From Devosia indica (GTDB lineage: Bacteria; Pseudomonadota; Alphaproteobacteria; Rhizobiales; Devosiaceae), in the NCBI RefSeq assembly GCF_003056405.1, contig NZ_PYVZ01000012.1, forward strand, positions 1 to 64,000: 64,000 nt of DNA, in the 5' to 3' direction. Under the pieces are notes generated by a model. It was not told the origin of the DNA. It was given only the letters and a program-made list of their open reading frames with translations, and searched no databases. Position numbers and translations under genes: made by a program. Below, in pieces: positions 7,897 to 15,794 of this stretch; the stretch's first letter is position 1; every line of letters starts with the position of its first letter.

Positions 7897-7909
7897 AAAG
7901 GCCACCCCC
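7884..7909 (+). terminator. Hairpin at the end of the recombinase-ParB operon
   Basis: GGGGGTGGCC (7884-7893) pairs perfectly with GGCCACCCCC (7900-7909) around a TGAAAA loop that contains the stop codon of the second ParB-like gene. It has no T-run, so it may act as a barrier or a weak terminator. Confidence 0.6.
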
Positions 7910-7916
7910 AGAGACT

Positions 7917-7942
7917 GAACAGGGCGCTTACGCGCCCTGTTC
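7917..7942. terminator. Second hairpin between convergent genes
   Basis: GAACAGGGCG (7917-7926) and CGCCCTGTTC (7933-7942) form a perfect 10-bp stem overlapping the 3' end of the leftward gene at 7928. It lies seven bases after the preceding hairpin, between converging transcripts, and probably serves as a bidirectional terminator. Confidence 0.6.
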
Positions 7943-8140
7943 CTTGCTTTCAGAAGCGAGACGTAGAACGATCTTGCCGTCGATCGGCAGGGTTTCGAGG
8001 GTAACGTTGAAGCCCTTCTGGTCACCGTGGCTCCAGGCGGCGCCAATCCGGTTCCAATGGGATTTTTCGCCATTTTTAACGACGGACCAGGCGATGAAGT
8101 CGGGGGTCTTGGCGATGGTGGCGGGTTTCTTCTGTGTCAT
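7928..8140 (-). CDS. Small conserved protein of alphaproteobacterial mobile elements
   Basis: The product has 70 residues: a basic N-terminus (MTQKKPATIAKTPDFIAW) and a compact beta-rich body (NRIGAAWSHGDQKGFNVTLE...LPIDGKIVLRLA). I recognise this pattern from small hypothetical proteins that recur on plasmids and conjugative elements of Alphaproteobacteria, often near ArdC-type genes, but no function is known to me. The ATG at 8140 has GGAGCTTCCG upstream, a usable ribosome site. It is convergent with the ParB-like operon and shares the intervening hairpin. Confidence 0.6.
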   Translation of the reverse strand: MTQKKPATIAKTPDFIAWSVVKNGEKSHWNRIGAAWSHGDQKGFNVTLETLPIDGKIVLRLASESKEQGA

Positions 8141-8379
8141 CGGAAGCTCCTTCGTTCGTGACGCCCCTCCATGGGCCTGGCGAACACGATCGCAGGGTCA
8201 ACCCAACTCGGCCGCTCGCGGGTGGTGCGGGCAGGGAATTGACCCTCGATGGGGCCAGGCCAAGGGCCGGCGTGAAAACGAACAGCGGAGCGGACATGCA
8301 ACAGGGTCCGCCCTATCCGCCAAGCCTCCCAGATGACAGCGCGGGTGAGAAATGGACGATCGAGGAGAATGGTGCAGGA

Positions 8380-9261
8380 TCAGGCGGTCGATCCTTTTGT
8401 CATCAGCCAGTTGGCCGCTTCGGATGCCTTCGATGCGGCGGTAAAGATTGCCTTCTTGTCGGCCTTAAGCACGGTCAGCCAGGACTTGATATAGGCGGCG
8501 TGATCAGCCCTCGGCTCTGCGGCAATGGCGAGATCGGCGCAAAGGAAGGCCGCTCCGAGTTCGGCGATCAATTCTTCGATCGCATAGGCTTCCGAGCCGA
8601 ACCGCCCGGAAAGGCTGCGGTCGAGCCGGGACTTGGGAGAAGTCCAATGGACCAATTCATGCAGGAGCGTCGCGTAGTATCCGTGAGCAGCACTGGCCGT
8701 ATCGGTCCTGATGAAACGGGACCGTTCGGGCATCACGATCTTGTCGAGAGAGGGGATGTAGCAAGCCCTGTCGCCACCTTCCTCGATATGGGCGCCCACG
8801 GCGGCCACGAAACGGTCAGCATGCTCGATAGGATCGAAACACGCCTGGCCGGCTTCCAGCTCCTCGGCAAGCTCATCAACCTGGGCGCGGTTGAAGACGA
8901 AGCTTGCGCGGGCAAAGAGTCGCTCGCCCGGCTCGTCATCCTCGTCGGAACTGGACACCTCAATGGTCTTGTAGAAGACCACAGGAGACGCTTTCTCGCC
9001 CTTGCGGACCTGACCACCGGCCTGCTGCCACTGGCGATATGTGCCCCAGAGGCTGGACGAAAATCCGCTCACCATCGCCGAGGACCAAAGTCCAAGGACA
9101 TTGACCCCATTATAGGGCTTGCCCGAGGCGACATTGACCGGGCGGGCGATATTGCCGGTGCCGCTCCTCGACCAGGGAAGCTGGAAGGCACCAGCGCTCT
9201 CGATTGCGGCGATGATGCGGTCGGTGATCTCCTGATGAACGTCGAATTTCGTGCTGGCCAC
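8380..9261 (-). CDS. ardC: ArdC-type antirestriction protein (ssDNA-binding and zincin domains)
   Basis: An N-terminal ssDNA-binding DUF1738 domain (TDRIIAAIESAG...PWSRSG, PYNGVNVLGLW, YRQWQQAGGQVRKGEK) is followed by a zincin-like peptidase domain with the HELVHW motif (about 201-206) and a downstream Glu in AIEELIAELGAAFLC. ArdC proteins protect incoming ssDNA during conjugation. The open frame extends to 9402, but GTG at 9261 has GGGAG seven bases upstream and begins MASTKFDVHQEI, the usual start of the family. Length 293 is normal. It is divergent from the restriction-modification operon, which fits an island that must survive host restriction after transfer. Confidence 0.88.
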   Translation of the reverse strand: MASTKFDVHQEITDRIIAAIESAGAFQLPWSRSGTGNIARPVNVASGKPYNGVNVLGLWSSAMVSGFSSSLWGTYRQWQQAGGQVRKGEKASPVVFYKTIEVSSSDEDDEPGERLFARASFVFNRAQVDELAEELEAGQACFDPIEHADRFVAAVGAHIEEGGDRACYIPSLDKIVMPERSRFIRTDTASAAHGYYATLLHELVHWTSPKSRLDRSLSGRFGSEAYAIEELIAELGAAFLCADLAIAAEPRADHAAYIKSWLTVLKADKKAIFTAASKASEAANWLMTKGSTA

Positions 9262-9488
9262 TGGCCTTCTCCCTTGCCGCCGACCGCGATTGCGGCCTGA
9301 TGGCGTCCGAAGAGGCAGGATCCGGCGCGCCGGCACCCGAAGGGCGGGCAAAGCGCAAGACGGCAAGGCCGTTGCTCGGCGAGACAGCTCCTGCCAGGAC
9401 AAAAGCCAGAAGGGCGCATCGCGGGGTCAAAGCCGGAGAGGCAAAGGTCAGCTTGCGAAATGCCGCAACATCATGTCATGGGTCCGGT

Positions 9489-10145
9489 ATGAACCTGATC
9501 AAGTCCAAAAAGCGTGTTGCCGATCATGGGGAGGTGTTCACCCCCCCGTGGCTGGTCGAAAAGATGCTCGATCTGGTAAAAGGCGAGACCGACCGGATTG
9601 ATGCGCGCTTCCTGGAGCCGGCCTGCGGCAGCGGGAACTTTCTCATCCCGATCCTGCAACGCAAGCTGGCGGCCGTTGAGGTCAAGTTCGGCAAGTCCGA
9701 TTTCGAGAGGCGGCACTACGCCCTACTGGGACTCATGTGCTGCTACGGGATCGAATTGCTGGCCGACAATATCGCCGAGTGCCGTGCGAATATGCTGGAG
9801 GTGTTCGCCGAGTACCTGAAGCTGGATGAAGCGGACGAGCTGTACCGCGCTGCCTTCTTCGTGCTGTCGCTCAATCTCGTTCATGGCGACGCCATGACCA
9901 TGCGCGACGAAGATGGGGCACCAATCCGCGTGGTGGAATGGGGTTATCTTGGCAAGGGCAAGTTCCAGCGGCGTGATTTCCGTCTCGATGTGCTGACCAG
10001 CATGGCGGGCTTCAGCGCGGAAGACTCGCTCTTCGCCCATCTGGGCAAGCACGAAATCTTTAAGCCTACCAACGCATATTCCCCGATGACTGTGCGCGAT
10101 CTGGCCGATGGTGCCAGCGGCAATGCTTCGGGGGAGGCCGTATGA
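9489..10145 (+). CDS. N6-adenine methyltransferase-like protein lacking a visible catalytic motif
   Basis: The 218-residue protein has an entry segment GEVFTPPWLVEKMLDLV and the SAM-binding motif I FLEPACGSGNFL (41-52), both typical of type I/Eco57I-like adenine methyltransferases. No (D/N)PP(Y/F) catalytic motif can be found in it, and it ends soon after the point where that motif would be expected. It overlaps the next methyltransferase gene by four bases (ATGA). The two may act as a complex in which only the second is catalytic, or this may be a decayed copy. I start at ATG 9489; the frame upstream to 9300 encodes an unlikely Arg/Lys-rich tail. Confidence 0.75.
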   Translation: MNLIKSKKRVADHGEVFTPPWLVEKMLDLVKGETDRIDARFLEPACGSGNFLIPILQRKLAAVEVKFGKSDFERRHYALLGLMCCYGIELLADNIAECRANMLEVFAEYLKLDEADELYRAAFFVLSLNLVHGDAMTMRDEDGAPIRVVEWGYLGKGKFQRRDFRLDVLTSMAGFSAEDSLFAHLGKHEIFKPTNAYSPMTVRDLADGASGNASGEAV

Positions 10146-11755
10146 ACGAACAGGCAGGGTTTACGCTCCGGGGCCGCAACCCCGATGTCTTGACCTGTAT
10201 CGCCAACCTGTCCAACGACGAGGTGTTCACGCCGCCCGAGTTCGCCAACCGGATGCTCGACACCCTGGCCGAGGCCTGGGCCGCAAGCAATAATGGCGCG
10301 GACATCTGGGCGGATAGCACGGTGACGTTTCTTGACCCTTGCACCAAGTCCGGCGTGTTTCTGCGTGAAATCACCACGCGGTTGATCGCCGGGCTGGCGG
10401 GGGAAATCCCCGATCTACAACAGCGGGTCGATCACATCCTCACCCGGCAGGTGTTCGGCATCGGCATTACCACGTTGACCAGCCTGCTGGCACGGCGCAG
10501 CGTTTACTGCTCGAAGTTCGCCAATAGCGAGCATTCAGTGGCAACGCACTTTGAGACCAGTGGCGGTAATATCTGGTTCGAACGCACCAACCATACTTGG
10601 GCTGGTGACAAGTGTGTTTTCTGCGGTGCTAGCAGGGAAGCTTTCAGTCGCGACGGCGAGCTAGAAACTCACGCTTACGAGTTCATTCATACCGACAACA
10701 TCAAGACTCGCATCGCCGAGCTTTTTGGAGGCGACATGCAGTTCGATGTAATCATTGGCAACCCACCGTATCAACTCGACGATGGTGGATATGGCACAAG
10801 CGCGGCGCCAATTTATCAATTGTTTGTAGAGCAAGCAAAAAAACTCGAACCCCGATACTTGACGATGGTTATCCCATCTAGATGGTTCGCCGGCGGCAAA
10901 GGGCTTGACGAATTTCGAGGGGCGATGCTTTCCGACAATCGATTGTACTCGATTGACGACTACCTCAGTGCTTCCGATGTTTTCCCAGGTGTAGGACTGA
11001 AAGGCGGGATTTGCTATTTTTTGTGGGATCGGGACAGGCCTGGTGACTGTCGCGTTACGACCCATTTTAAAGACTGGCCTGATTCACAAACCGAGCGCCC
11101 CCTTCTTGAGAAGGGCGCAGAAGTCTTCATTCGATTCAACGAAGGTGTTTCGATACTTCGAAAGGTCATTGCCCGTGAAACAGGGCAGGCCGATATTTTG
11201 TCATTGCCAGAGGAGAGGCGATTCGATCGGCTGGTCAGTTCTGCGCGAGCATTCGGTTTTAGGACTTTCTTCAAGGGTAGGAAGCAGGAGGAGCCCGGAG
11301 ACGTAACCATTTATCAGAACGGCGGACTTGGTTATGTCGCGCGGAACGAGGTCACTACAAGCCAGCATTTGATAGACAGTTGGAAGCTATTTACTGGGTA
11401 TGCTGCGCCTGGAACGGGAAATAAGGACACCTATCCTCATCGGATCATCAGCACCCCGTTTGTGGCGGGACCCGGCACGATTTCTTCGGAGACTTATCTG
11501 TGTATCGGTCCCTTCGATACGCAGGTGGAAGCCGAAAGCGTACTGTCGTACCTGTCATGCCGTCTGACCCGCCTTCTGATTTTGCTACATAAGTCTTCGC
11601 AGCACGTCACGCGCAGAGTTTATACTTTTGTTCCCATCCAAGACTGGACGAAGACGTGGAGCGATACTGAACTCTATGATCGGTATGGCCTGGCCGACGA
11701 AGAGATAGCCTTTATTGAGAAGGTAGTGCGCCCGATGGAGATTGGTGGTGATTAA
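10142..11755 (+). CDS. Eco57I-like N6-adenine DNA methyltransferase
   Basis: A 537-residue DNA adenine methyltransferase. It has DEVFTPPEFANRMLDTL, a variant motif I FLDPCTKSGVFL (63-74) and the catalytic motif DVIIGNPPYQ (NPPY at about 207-210), then a long C-terminal target-recognition part. A Cys pair followed by histidines (DKCVFCGAS...ETHAYEFIH) precedes motif IV. It overlaps both neighbours in a three-gene restriction-modification operon. The stretch from about 10,560 to 11,700 is visibly poorer in GC than its flanks, suggesting that the specificity part was exchanged separately from the rest of the operon. Confidence 0.88.
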   Translation: MNEQAGFTLRGRNPDVLTCIANLSNDEVFTPPEFANRMLDTLAEAWAASNNGADIWADSTVTFLDPCTKSGVFLREITTRLIAGLAGEIPDLQQRVDHILTRQVFGIGITTLTSLLARRSVYCSKFANSEHSVATHFETSGGNIWFERTNHTWAGDKCVFCGASREAFSRDGELETHAYEFIHTDNIKTRIAELFGGDMQFDVIIGNPPYQLDDGGYGTSAAPIYQLFVEQAKKLEPRYLTMVIPSRWFAGGKGLDEFRGAMLSDNRLYSIDDYLSASDVFPGVGLKGGICYFLWDRDRPGDCRVTTHFKDWPDSQTERPLLEKGAEVFIRFNEGVSILRKVIARETGQADILSLPEERRFDRLVSSARAFGFRTFFKGRKQEEPGDVTIYQNGGLGYVARNEVTTSQHLIDSWKLFTGYAAPGTGNKDTYPHRIISTPFVAGPGTISSETYLCIGPFDTQVEAESVLSYLSCRLTRLLILLHKSSQHVTRRVYTFVPIQDWTKTWSDTELYDRYGLADEEIAFIEKVVRPMEIGGD

Positions 11756-14288
11756 ACCCACCATTGCAGAAATCCTCACTCCGAGACCAGAGGCGCGGCC
11801 GCGCATCTATGCCTATGCTATCGCCGACACGGCCCATGCAGGGCTGCTCAAGGTCGGCCAGACTACCCGCAATGTGAAGCAGCGCATCGGCGAGCAGCTC
11901 AAGACGGCCGCCATCACCAACTTCACCATCGAATTGGACGAGGGTGCCGAACGGGACGACGGTAGCATCATCACCGATCATGCCGTGCGCGAAGCGTTGA
12001 ACCGCAAGGGCTTCGCCAACCCCCAGCTCGAATGGATGCGCTGCACGGTTGCCGATGTGAAAACCGTGCTGGCCGAGCTACGCACGGGCCAGCAATTCAC
12101 CGGCACCCATCACGAAACCTTCCCGCCGCGCCGGGAGCAGGCGGAGGCGGTGGAGCAGACCTACGCCTATTACCATTCCCGCTGGGAGCAGGACCCCAAT
12201 GCCGTTCCGCGATTCCTCTGGAACGCCAAGATGCGCTTCGGCAAGACCTTCACCAGCTATCAGCTCGCCAAGAAGCTGGGGGCGAAGCGCGTGCTGGTGC
12301 TGACCTTCAAGCCCGCCGTTGAAGACGCCTGGCAAACCGATCTTGAATCCCATGTCGATTTCGACGGATGGCAATATCTCTCCAGCAATTCGGGGCGCGA
12401 TCCCGGCCAGGTCGATGGCGACAGGCCGGTCGTCTATTTCGGTTCGTTCCAGGATTTGCTCGGGCGCGACAAGGCCGGCAACATCAAGGCCAAGAACGAG
12501 TGGCTCCATACGACCCATTGGGACCTCGTGGTGTTCGACGAATATCATTTCGGCGCCTGGCGGGAGACAGCGAAGGAGCTTTTCGAGGGCGAGGATGCGG
12601 TCGTCGCCAAGAAGGAAGCCAAGATCGAATATGCCGATGATCTGGAGGATGTGAACGAAGACCTTGGCGTGCTGTCGGAGGCCGAGGCAGAGTTCCTGCC
12701 TATCACCACACGCGCCTATCTTTATCTATCTGGCACGCCGTTCAAGGCGCTGGCGACCGGCGAGTTCATCGAGGAACAGATTTTCAACTGGACCTACACC
12801 GACGAGCAGCGCGCCAAGGCCCAGTTCGCCGCCCAGCATCCTGGCCAGCGCAATCCCTACGGCGCACTGCCGCAGATGCGACTGCTCACCTATCAGATGC
12901 CCGATGAGCTGCTCGCCATCGCCAGTGCCGGGGAGTTCGACGAATTCGACCTGAACACCTTTTTTACCGCCAGCGGCACGGGCGACAAGGCTGAGTTTAA
13001 GCACAAGACCGATGTGCAGAAGTGGCTCGACATCATCCGGGGCGGTTATGCGCCGCAGGCGGTGGAAAGTCTGAAATCGGGGACGCGCCCGCCATTTCCC
13101 TATTCGGATGTGCGGTTGCTTCCCTACCTGCAACATTCATTCTGGTTTCTGCCCAACGTCTCCGCATGTCACGCGATGGCGAACCTTTTGGCAGAGAGGC
13201 AGAACACCTTCTGGCACGACTACAAGGTGATCGTGGCGGCGGGCACGTCGGCGGGGATCGGCCTTGAGGCCTTGCCCCCGGTTCGGCAAGCGGTCGGCAG
13301 CGGCTTCGACACGAAAACCATCACGTTGTCCTGCGGCAAGCTGACAACCGGGGTGACGGTGGCGCAATGGTCGTCGATCCTGATGTTGCGAAACCTCAAG
13401 TCGCCGGAAACCTACTTTCAGGCGGCGTTTCGGGTGCAGTCGCCCTGGTCGATCAAGAATCCCAATGGCGACAATCCGAATGAGGAGGAAGTCCTCAAGC
13501 CGGTCTGCTTCGTGTTCGATTTTGCACCCACCCGCGCGCTGCGGCAGCTCTCCGAATACGGCATCGGGCTTTCGCCAGGCGAGGCGAACCCAGAAAATGC
13601 GGTGCGGGAGCTGGTCTCGTTCCTGCCCGTGCTGGCCTATGACGGCGCGAACATGACCCAGATCGATGCGGGCGGCATTCTCGATATTGCGATGGCGGGG
13701 ACTTCGGCCACGCTGCTCGCCCGCAAGTGGGAATCCGCGATGCTGGTCAATGTCGACAACGACACCTTGCGCCGCGTACTCGACAGTCCCGAGGCGATGG
13801 CCGCCGTCGAGCGCATCGAGGGCTGGCGCGCGTTGGGCGACAACATCATCGAGACGATCATCAACAAGAGTGAGAAGGTCAAGGAACTCAAGAACAAGGC
13901 AAAGGGTAGCGAACTGACGGCGAGCGAAAAGAAGGAGCTGAGCGACGAGGAGAAGGAATACAAGTCCAAGCGCAAGCTCGTTCAGGAGAAGCTCATCAAG
14001 TTTGCGACCCGCATCCCGGCCTTCATGTATCTCACGGACTTCCGGGAGAACACGCTTCAGGATGTCATCACCAAGCTGGAGCCGGACCTGTTCCTAACCG
14101 TGACCGGCCTGACCGTTGCCGACTTCCACCTGCTTGTGCGCCTCAAGGTGTTCAACACGGAACGGATGAACGAGGCTGTCTTCGCGTTCCGCCGCTATGA
14201 AGACGCCTCGCTCCGTTACACTGGCATTGAAAGCCATGAAGGGCTGACCCATTACGGCCTCTACGATACCGTAGTCGCCAGAGAATGA
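11748..14288 (+). CDS. GIY-YIG nuclease-DEAD/DEAH helicase restriction protein
   Basis: This is probably the restriction subunit of the operon. The N-terminus has a GIY-YIG/T5orf172-like nuclease signature (IYAYAIADTAHAGLLKVGQT, then TRNVKQRI). A superfamily 2 helicase follows: Walker A AKMRFGKTFTSY (about residue 164), DExH box VVFDEYHFGAW (about 264), motif III LSGTPFKAL, and a motif VI-like AAFRVQSPW. A charged, probably coiled-coil region (NKSEKVKELKNKAKG...KSKRKLVQEK) lies near residues 705-755. It should translocate on DNA and cut unmodified sites. The start is uncertain among TTG 11742, GTG 11745 and GTG 11748; I chose 11748 because GGAG lies seven bases upstream. Confidence 0.85.
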   Translation: MIKPTIAEILTPRPEARPRIYAYAIADTAHAGLLKVGQTTRNVKQRIGEQLKTAAITNFTIELDEGAERDDGSIITDHAVREALNRKGFANPQLEWMRCTVADVKTVLAELRTGQQFTGTHHETFPPRREQAEAVEQTYAYYHSRWEQDPNAVPRFLWNAKMRFGKTFTSYQLAKKLGAKRVLVLTFKPAVEDAWQTDLESHVDFDGWQYLSSNSGRDPGQVDGDRPVVYFGSFQDLLGRDKAGNIKAKNEWLHTTHWDLVVFDEYHFGAWRETAKELFEGEDAVVAKKEAKIEYADDLEDVNEDLGVLSEAEAEFLPITTRAYLYLSGTPFKALATGEFIEEQIFNWTYTDEQRAKAQFAAQHPGQRNPYGALPQMRLLTYQMPDELLAIASAGEFDEFDLNTFFTASGTGDKAEFKHKTDVQKWLDIIRGGYAPQAVESLKSGTRPPFPYSDVRLLPYLQHSFWFLPNVSACHAMANLLAERQNTFWHDYKVIVAAGTSAGIGLEALPPVRQAVGSGFDTKTITLSCGKLTTGVTVAQWSSILMLRNLKSPETYFQAAFRVQSPWSIKNPNGDNPNEEEVLKPVCFVFDFAPTRALRQLSEYGIGLSPGEANPENAVRELVSFLPVLAYDGANMTQIDAGGILDIAMAGTSATLLARKWESAMLVNVDNDTLRRVLDSPEAMAAVERIEGWRALGDNIIETIINKSEKVKELKNKAKGSELTASEKKELSDEEKEYKSKRKLVQEKLIKFATRIPAFMYLTDFRENTLQDVITKLEPDLFLTVTGLTVADFHLLVRLKVFNTERMNEAVFAFRRYEDASLRYTGIESHEGLTHYGLYDTVVARE

Positions 14289-14313
14289 ACTTGCTCGAAC
14301 CGCCAGGCCAGGC

Positions 14314-14418
14314 ATGGAATTCATCGTTCTGCTCATAATTCAATATTGGCGGCAGATGCTACTGGTCCTCGCCTTGGTTCTGGTGTGGAATTGGCTGAGT
14401 TCTTTGTGGGGCATGTGA
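14314..14418 (+). CDS. Possible 34-residue membrane peptide after the restriction operon
   Basis: ATG at 14314 opens a 34-residue frame that is almost entirely hydrophobic and tryptophan-rich (MEFIVLLIIQYW, then RQMLLVLALVLVWNWL). It looks like a single transmembrane helix and ends at TGA 14416-14418, eight bases before the convergent cytosine methyltransferase. It lies 25 bases after the restriction gene on the same strand. The ribosome site is weak. It could be a small membrane effector or toxin-like peptide, or chance; no homologue is recalled. Confidence 0.3.
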   Translation: MEFIVLLIIQYWRQMLLVLALVLVWNWLSSLWGM

Positions 14419-14425
14419 TCCAAGG

Positions 14426-15649
14426 TTATGCCAAGGCTATGTCTAGCTCGTTTGCCGCTAGCTGCGCTCCAGATCGTCGCCTTCTGCCTTCTCCCCGTCG
14501 CTCTGCCTTCTCCGTGAGAAATTCGAAATGCAGCCGCAAGGCTGCCCGGAGATTCGACTGCGTCCGCGTTTCCAGCCTCTGGAAATCCTCCGTGGCCTCC
14601 AAAGCCTCGACCTCAAGCGCGTGACTTGTGAGCGTCCGTCCACCCAGAAGCCGTCTTGCCCGGTTGCACTGAGACTTTACGTTCCGAGCAGACTGCGCTG
14701 ACCGACCGCGCCGCTGAAGCCATTGTGCAAAACTACCTTCGACGATGGGGATCGTTTCTCCTGCCTGCCTTGCCAGGATCACCGCGCCGATCGCCTCCGC
14801 GAGCGGCGAAGGCAGCGCATTTGCGATCATCTGGTCAATGTCCCTCGAGGTCGCATTTCCCCAATTCCAGCCCTCGGGGAAACCTTGGACTCTGGCGATC
14901 TGATCCTGAGTTAAAATGGCAGCTTCTTGCAGTGGCACAGGGTCGTGTGGGTGAGGATTATTCCGATATTTGGGCCAGGGGCGCTCCCTCGATGTGCGAA
15001 TGATAGCAGGCGCTGGCTCTGCCACTGACCTCACCCCCCGCCCACCGCCAAAGGGACGCATGTAGAAGTGGCCTTGAGGCACATCCAGCACATCACCAAC
15101 AACCGTTTGCCGATTTGAACGCACCGCCGCCAGTGCCGATGCCAAGAAGCCGTGACGCTCCCCAAGCCGGCCAACAACAATCAGTCGCTTTCGGCGCTGC
15201 GGCACTCCATACCAACTTGCGTCGAGGATGCTTTCCGTCAAGCCGTACCCCGCGGCCTTCAACATCTCAGTGGCGTCCGCCCAAGCGCGCGACTTCTGTG
15301 CCTGCCTAACATTCTCCATAACGAACCAATTTGGCCGAGCGATGCTCACATACATCGCAAAGGCCCGGGTCATGCCGGCGTTATCGCCTTCGATCCTCTT
15401 TCCTGCGGCGCTATAGTCTTGGCACGGTGGTCCCCCGATGATGATTTCTGGACGAAGCGCAGCGATCATCGGCCCAACGGTGAAAACGTCCTTTAGATCG
15501 TGGTGCCAGACATGGCTGCCGACATTTCGTCTATACGTCGCAACGGCTGGCTCCCAGGCATCATAGGCCTGTACCAAGTCGTAGCCCGCCCGCTGGAAGC
15601 CTAGTGACATACCGCCAGCGCCGCAGAAAAGGTCAACTGTCCGCATCAA
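14426..15649 (-). CDS. dcm: DNA (cytosine-5) methyltransferase
   Basis: All key C5-methyltransferase motifs are present: motif I DLFCGAGGMSLGF (6-18), the catalytic IIGGPPCQDYSAAGKR (Cys76), motif VI WFVMENV, motif VIII QRRKRLIVVG, motif IX RVQGFPEGW and motif X IANALPSPLAEAIGA. A further 110 or so residues beyond motif X are basic and helical and have no counterpart in typical Dcm proteins; their function is unknown. No matching restriction endonuclease is adjacent, so it may be a solitary protective methyltransferase or the partner of a gene outside the window. An inverted repeat 17-34 bases upstream of the start may be an operator. Confidence 0.92.
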   Translation of the reverse strand: MMRTVDLFCGAGGMSLGFQRAGYDLVQAYDAWEPAVATYRRNVGSHVWHHDLKDVFTVGPMIAALRPEIIIGGPPCQDYSAAGKRIEGDNAGMTRAFAMYVSIARPNWFVMENVRQAQKSRAWADATEMLKAAGYGLTESILDASWYGVPQRRKRLIVVGRLGERHGFLASALAAVRSNRQTVVGDVLDVPQGHFYMRPFGGGRGVRSVAEPAPAIIRTSRERPWPKYRNNPHPHDPVPLQEAAILTQDQIARVQGFPEGWNWGNATSRDIDQMIANALPSPLAEAIGAVILARQAGETIPIVEGSFAQWLQRRGRSAQSARNVKSQCNRARRLLGGRTLTSHALEVEALEATEDFQRLETRTQSNLRAALRLHFEFLTEKAERRGEGRRRRSGAQLAANELDIALA

Positions 15650-15665
15650 TTCCTCATAATTGGCA

Positions 15666-15683
15666 TAACCGAATAATCGGTTA
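15666..15683. promoter_or_regulatory. Inverted repeat upstream of the cytosine methyltransferase
   Basis: TAACCGA (15666-15672) and TCGGTTA (15677-15683) form a perfect 7-bp inverted repeat with a 4-base spacer, centred about 25 bases upstream of the start codon at 15649. It is well placed for a repressor, possibly the methyltransferase itself, as some C5 enzymes autoregulate. The symmetry is seen; the role is inferred. Confidence 0.45.
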
Positions 15684-15794
15684 CATCAATGCCTGCTGCT
15701 TTCTTCGCTGCGGGGTAACGCTACCAATCGGTGAGAACCATCACGATCATCAATGCGATGGCCTCCACAAGCCAGAGAAATGCAGCGCAGAAGG

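Noticed and set aside
8134..9300. Rightward frame of 388 codons
   Set aside because: It is antisense to ardC, which has clear domains and a ribosome site.
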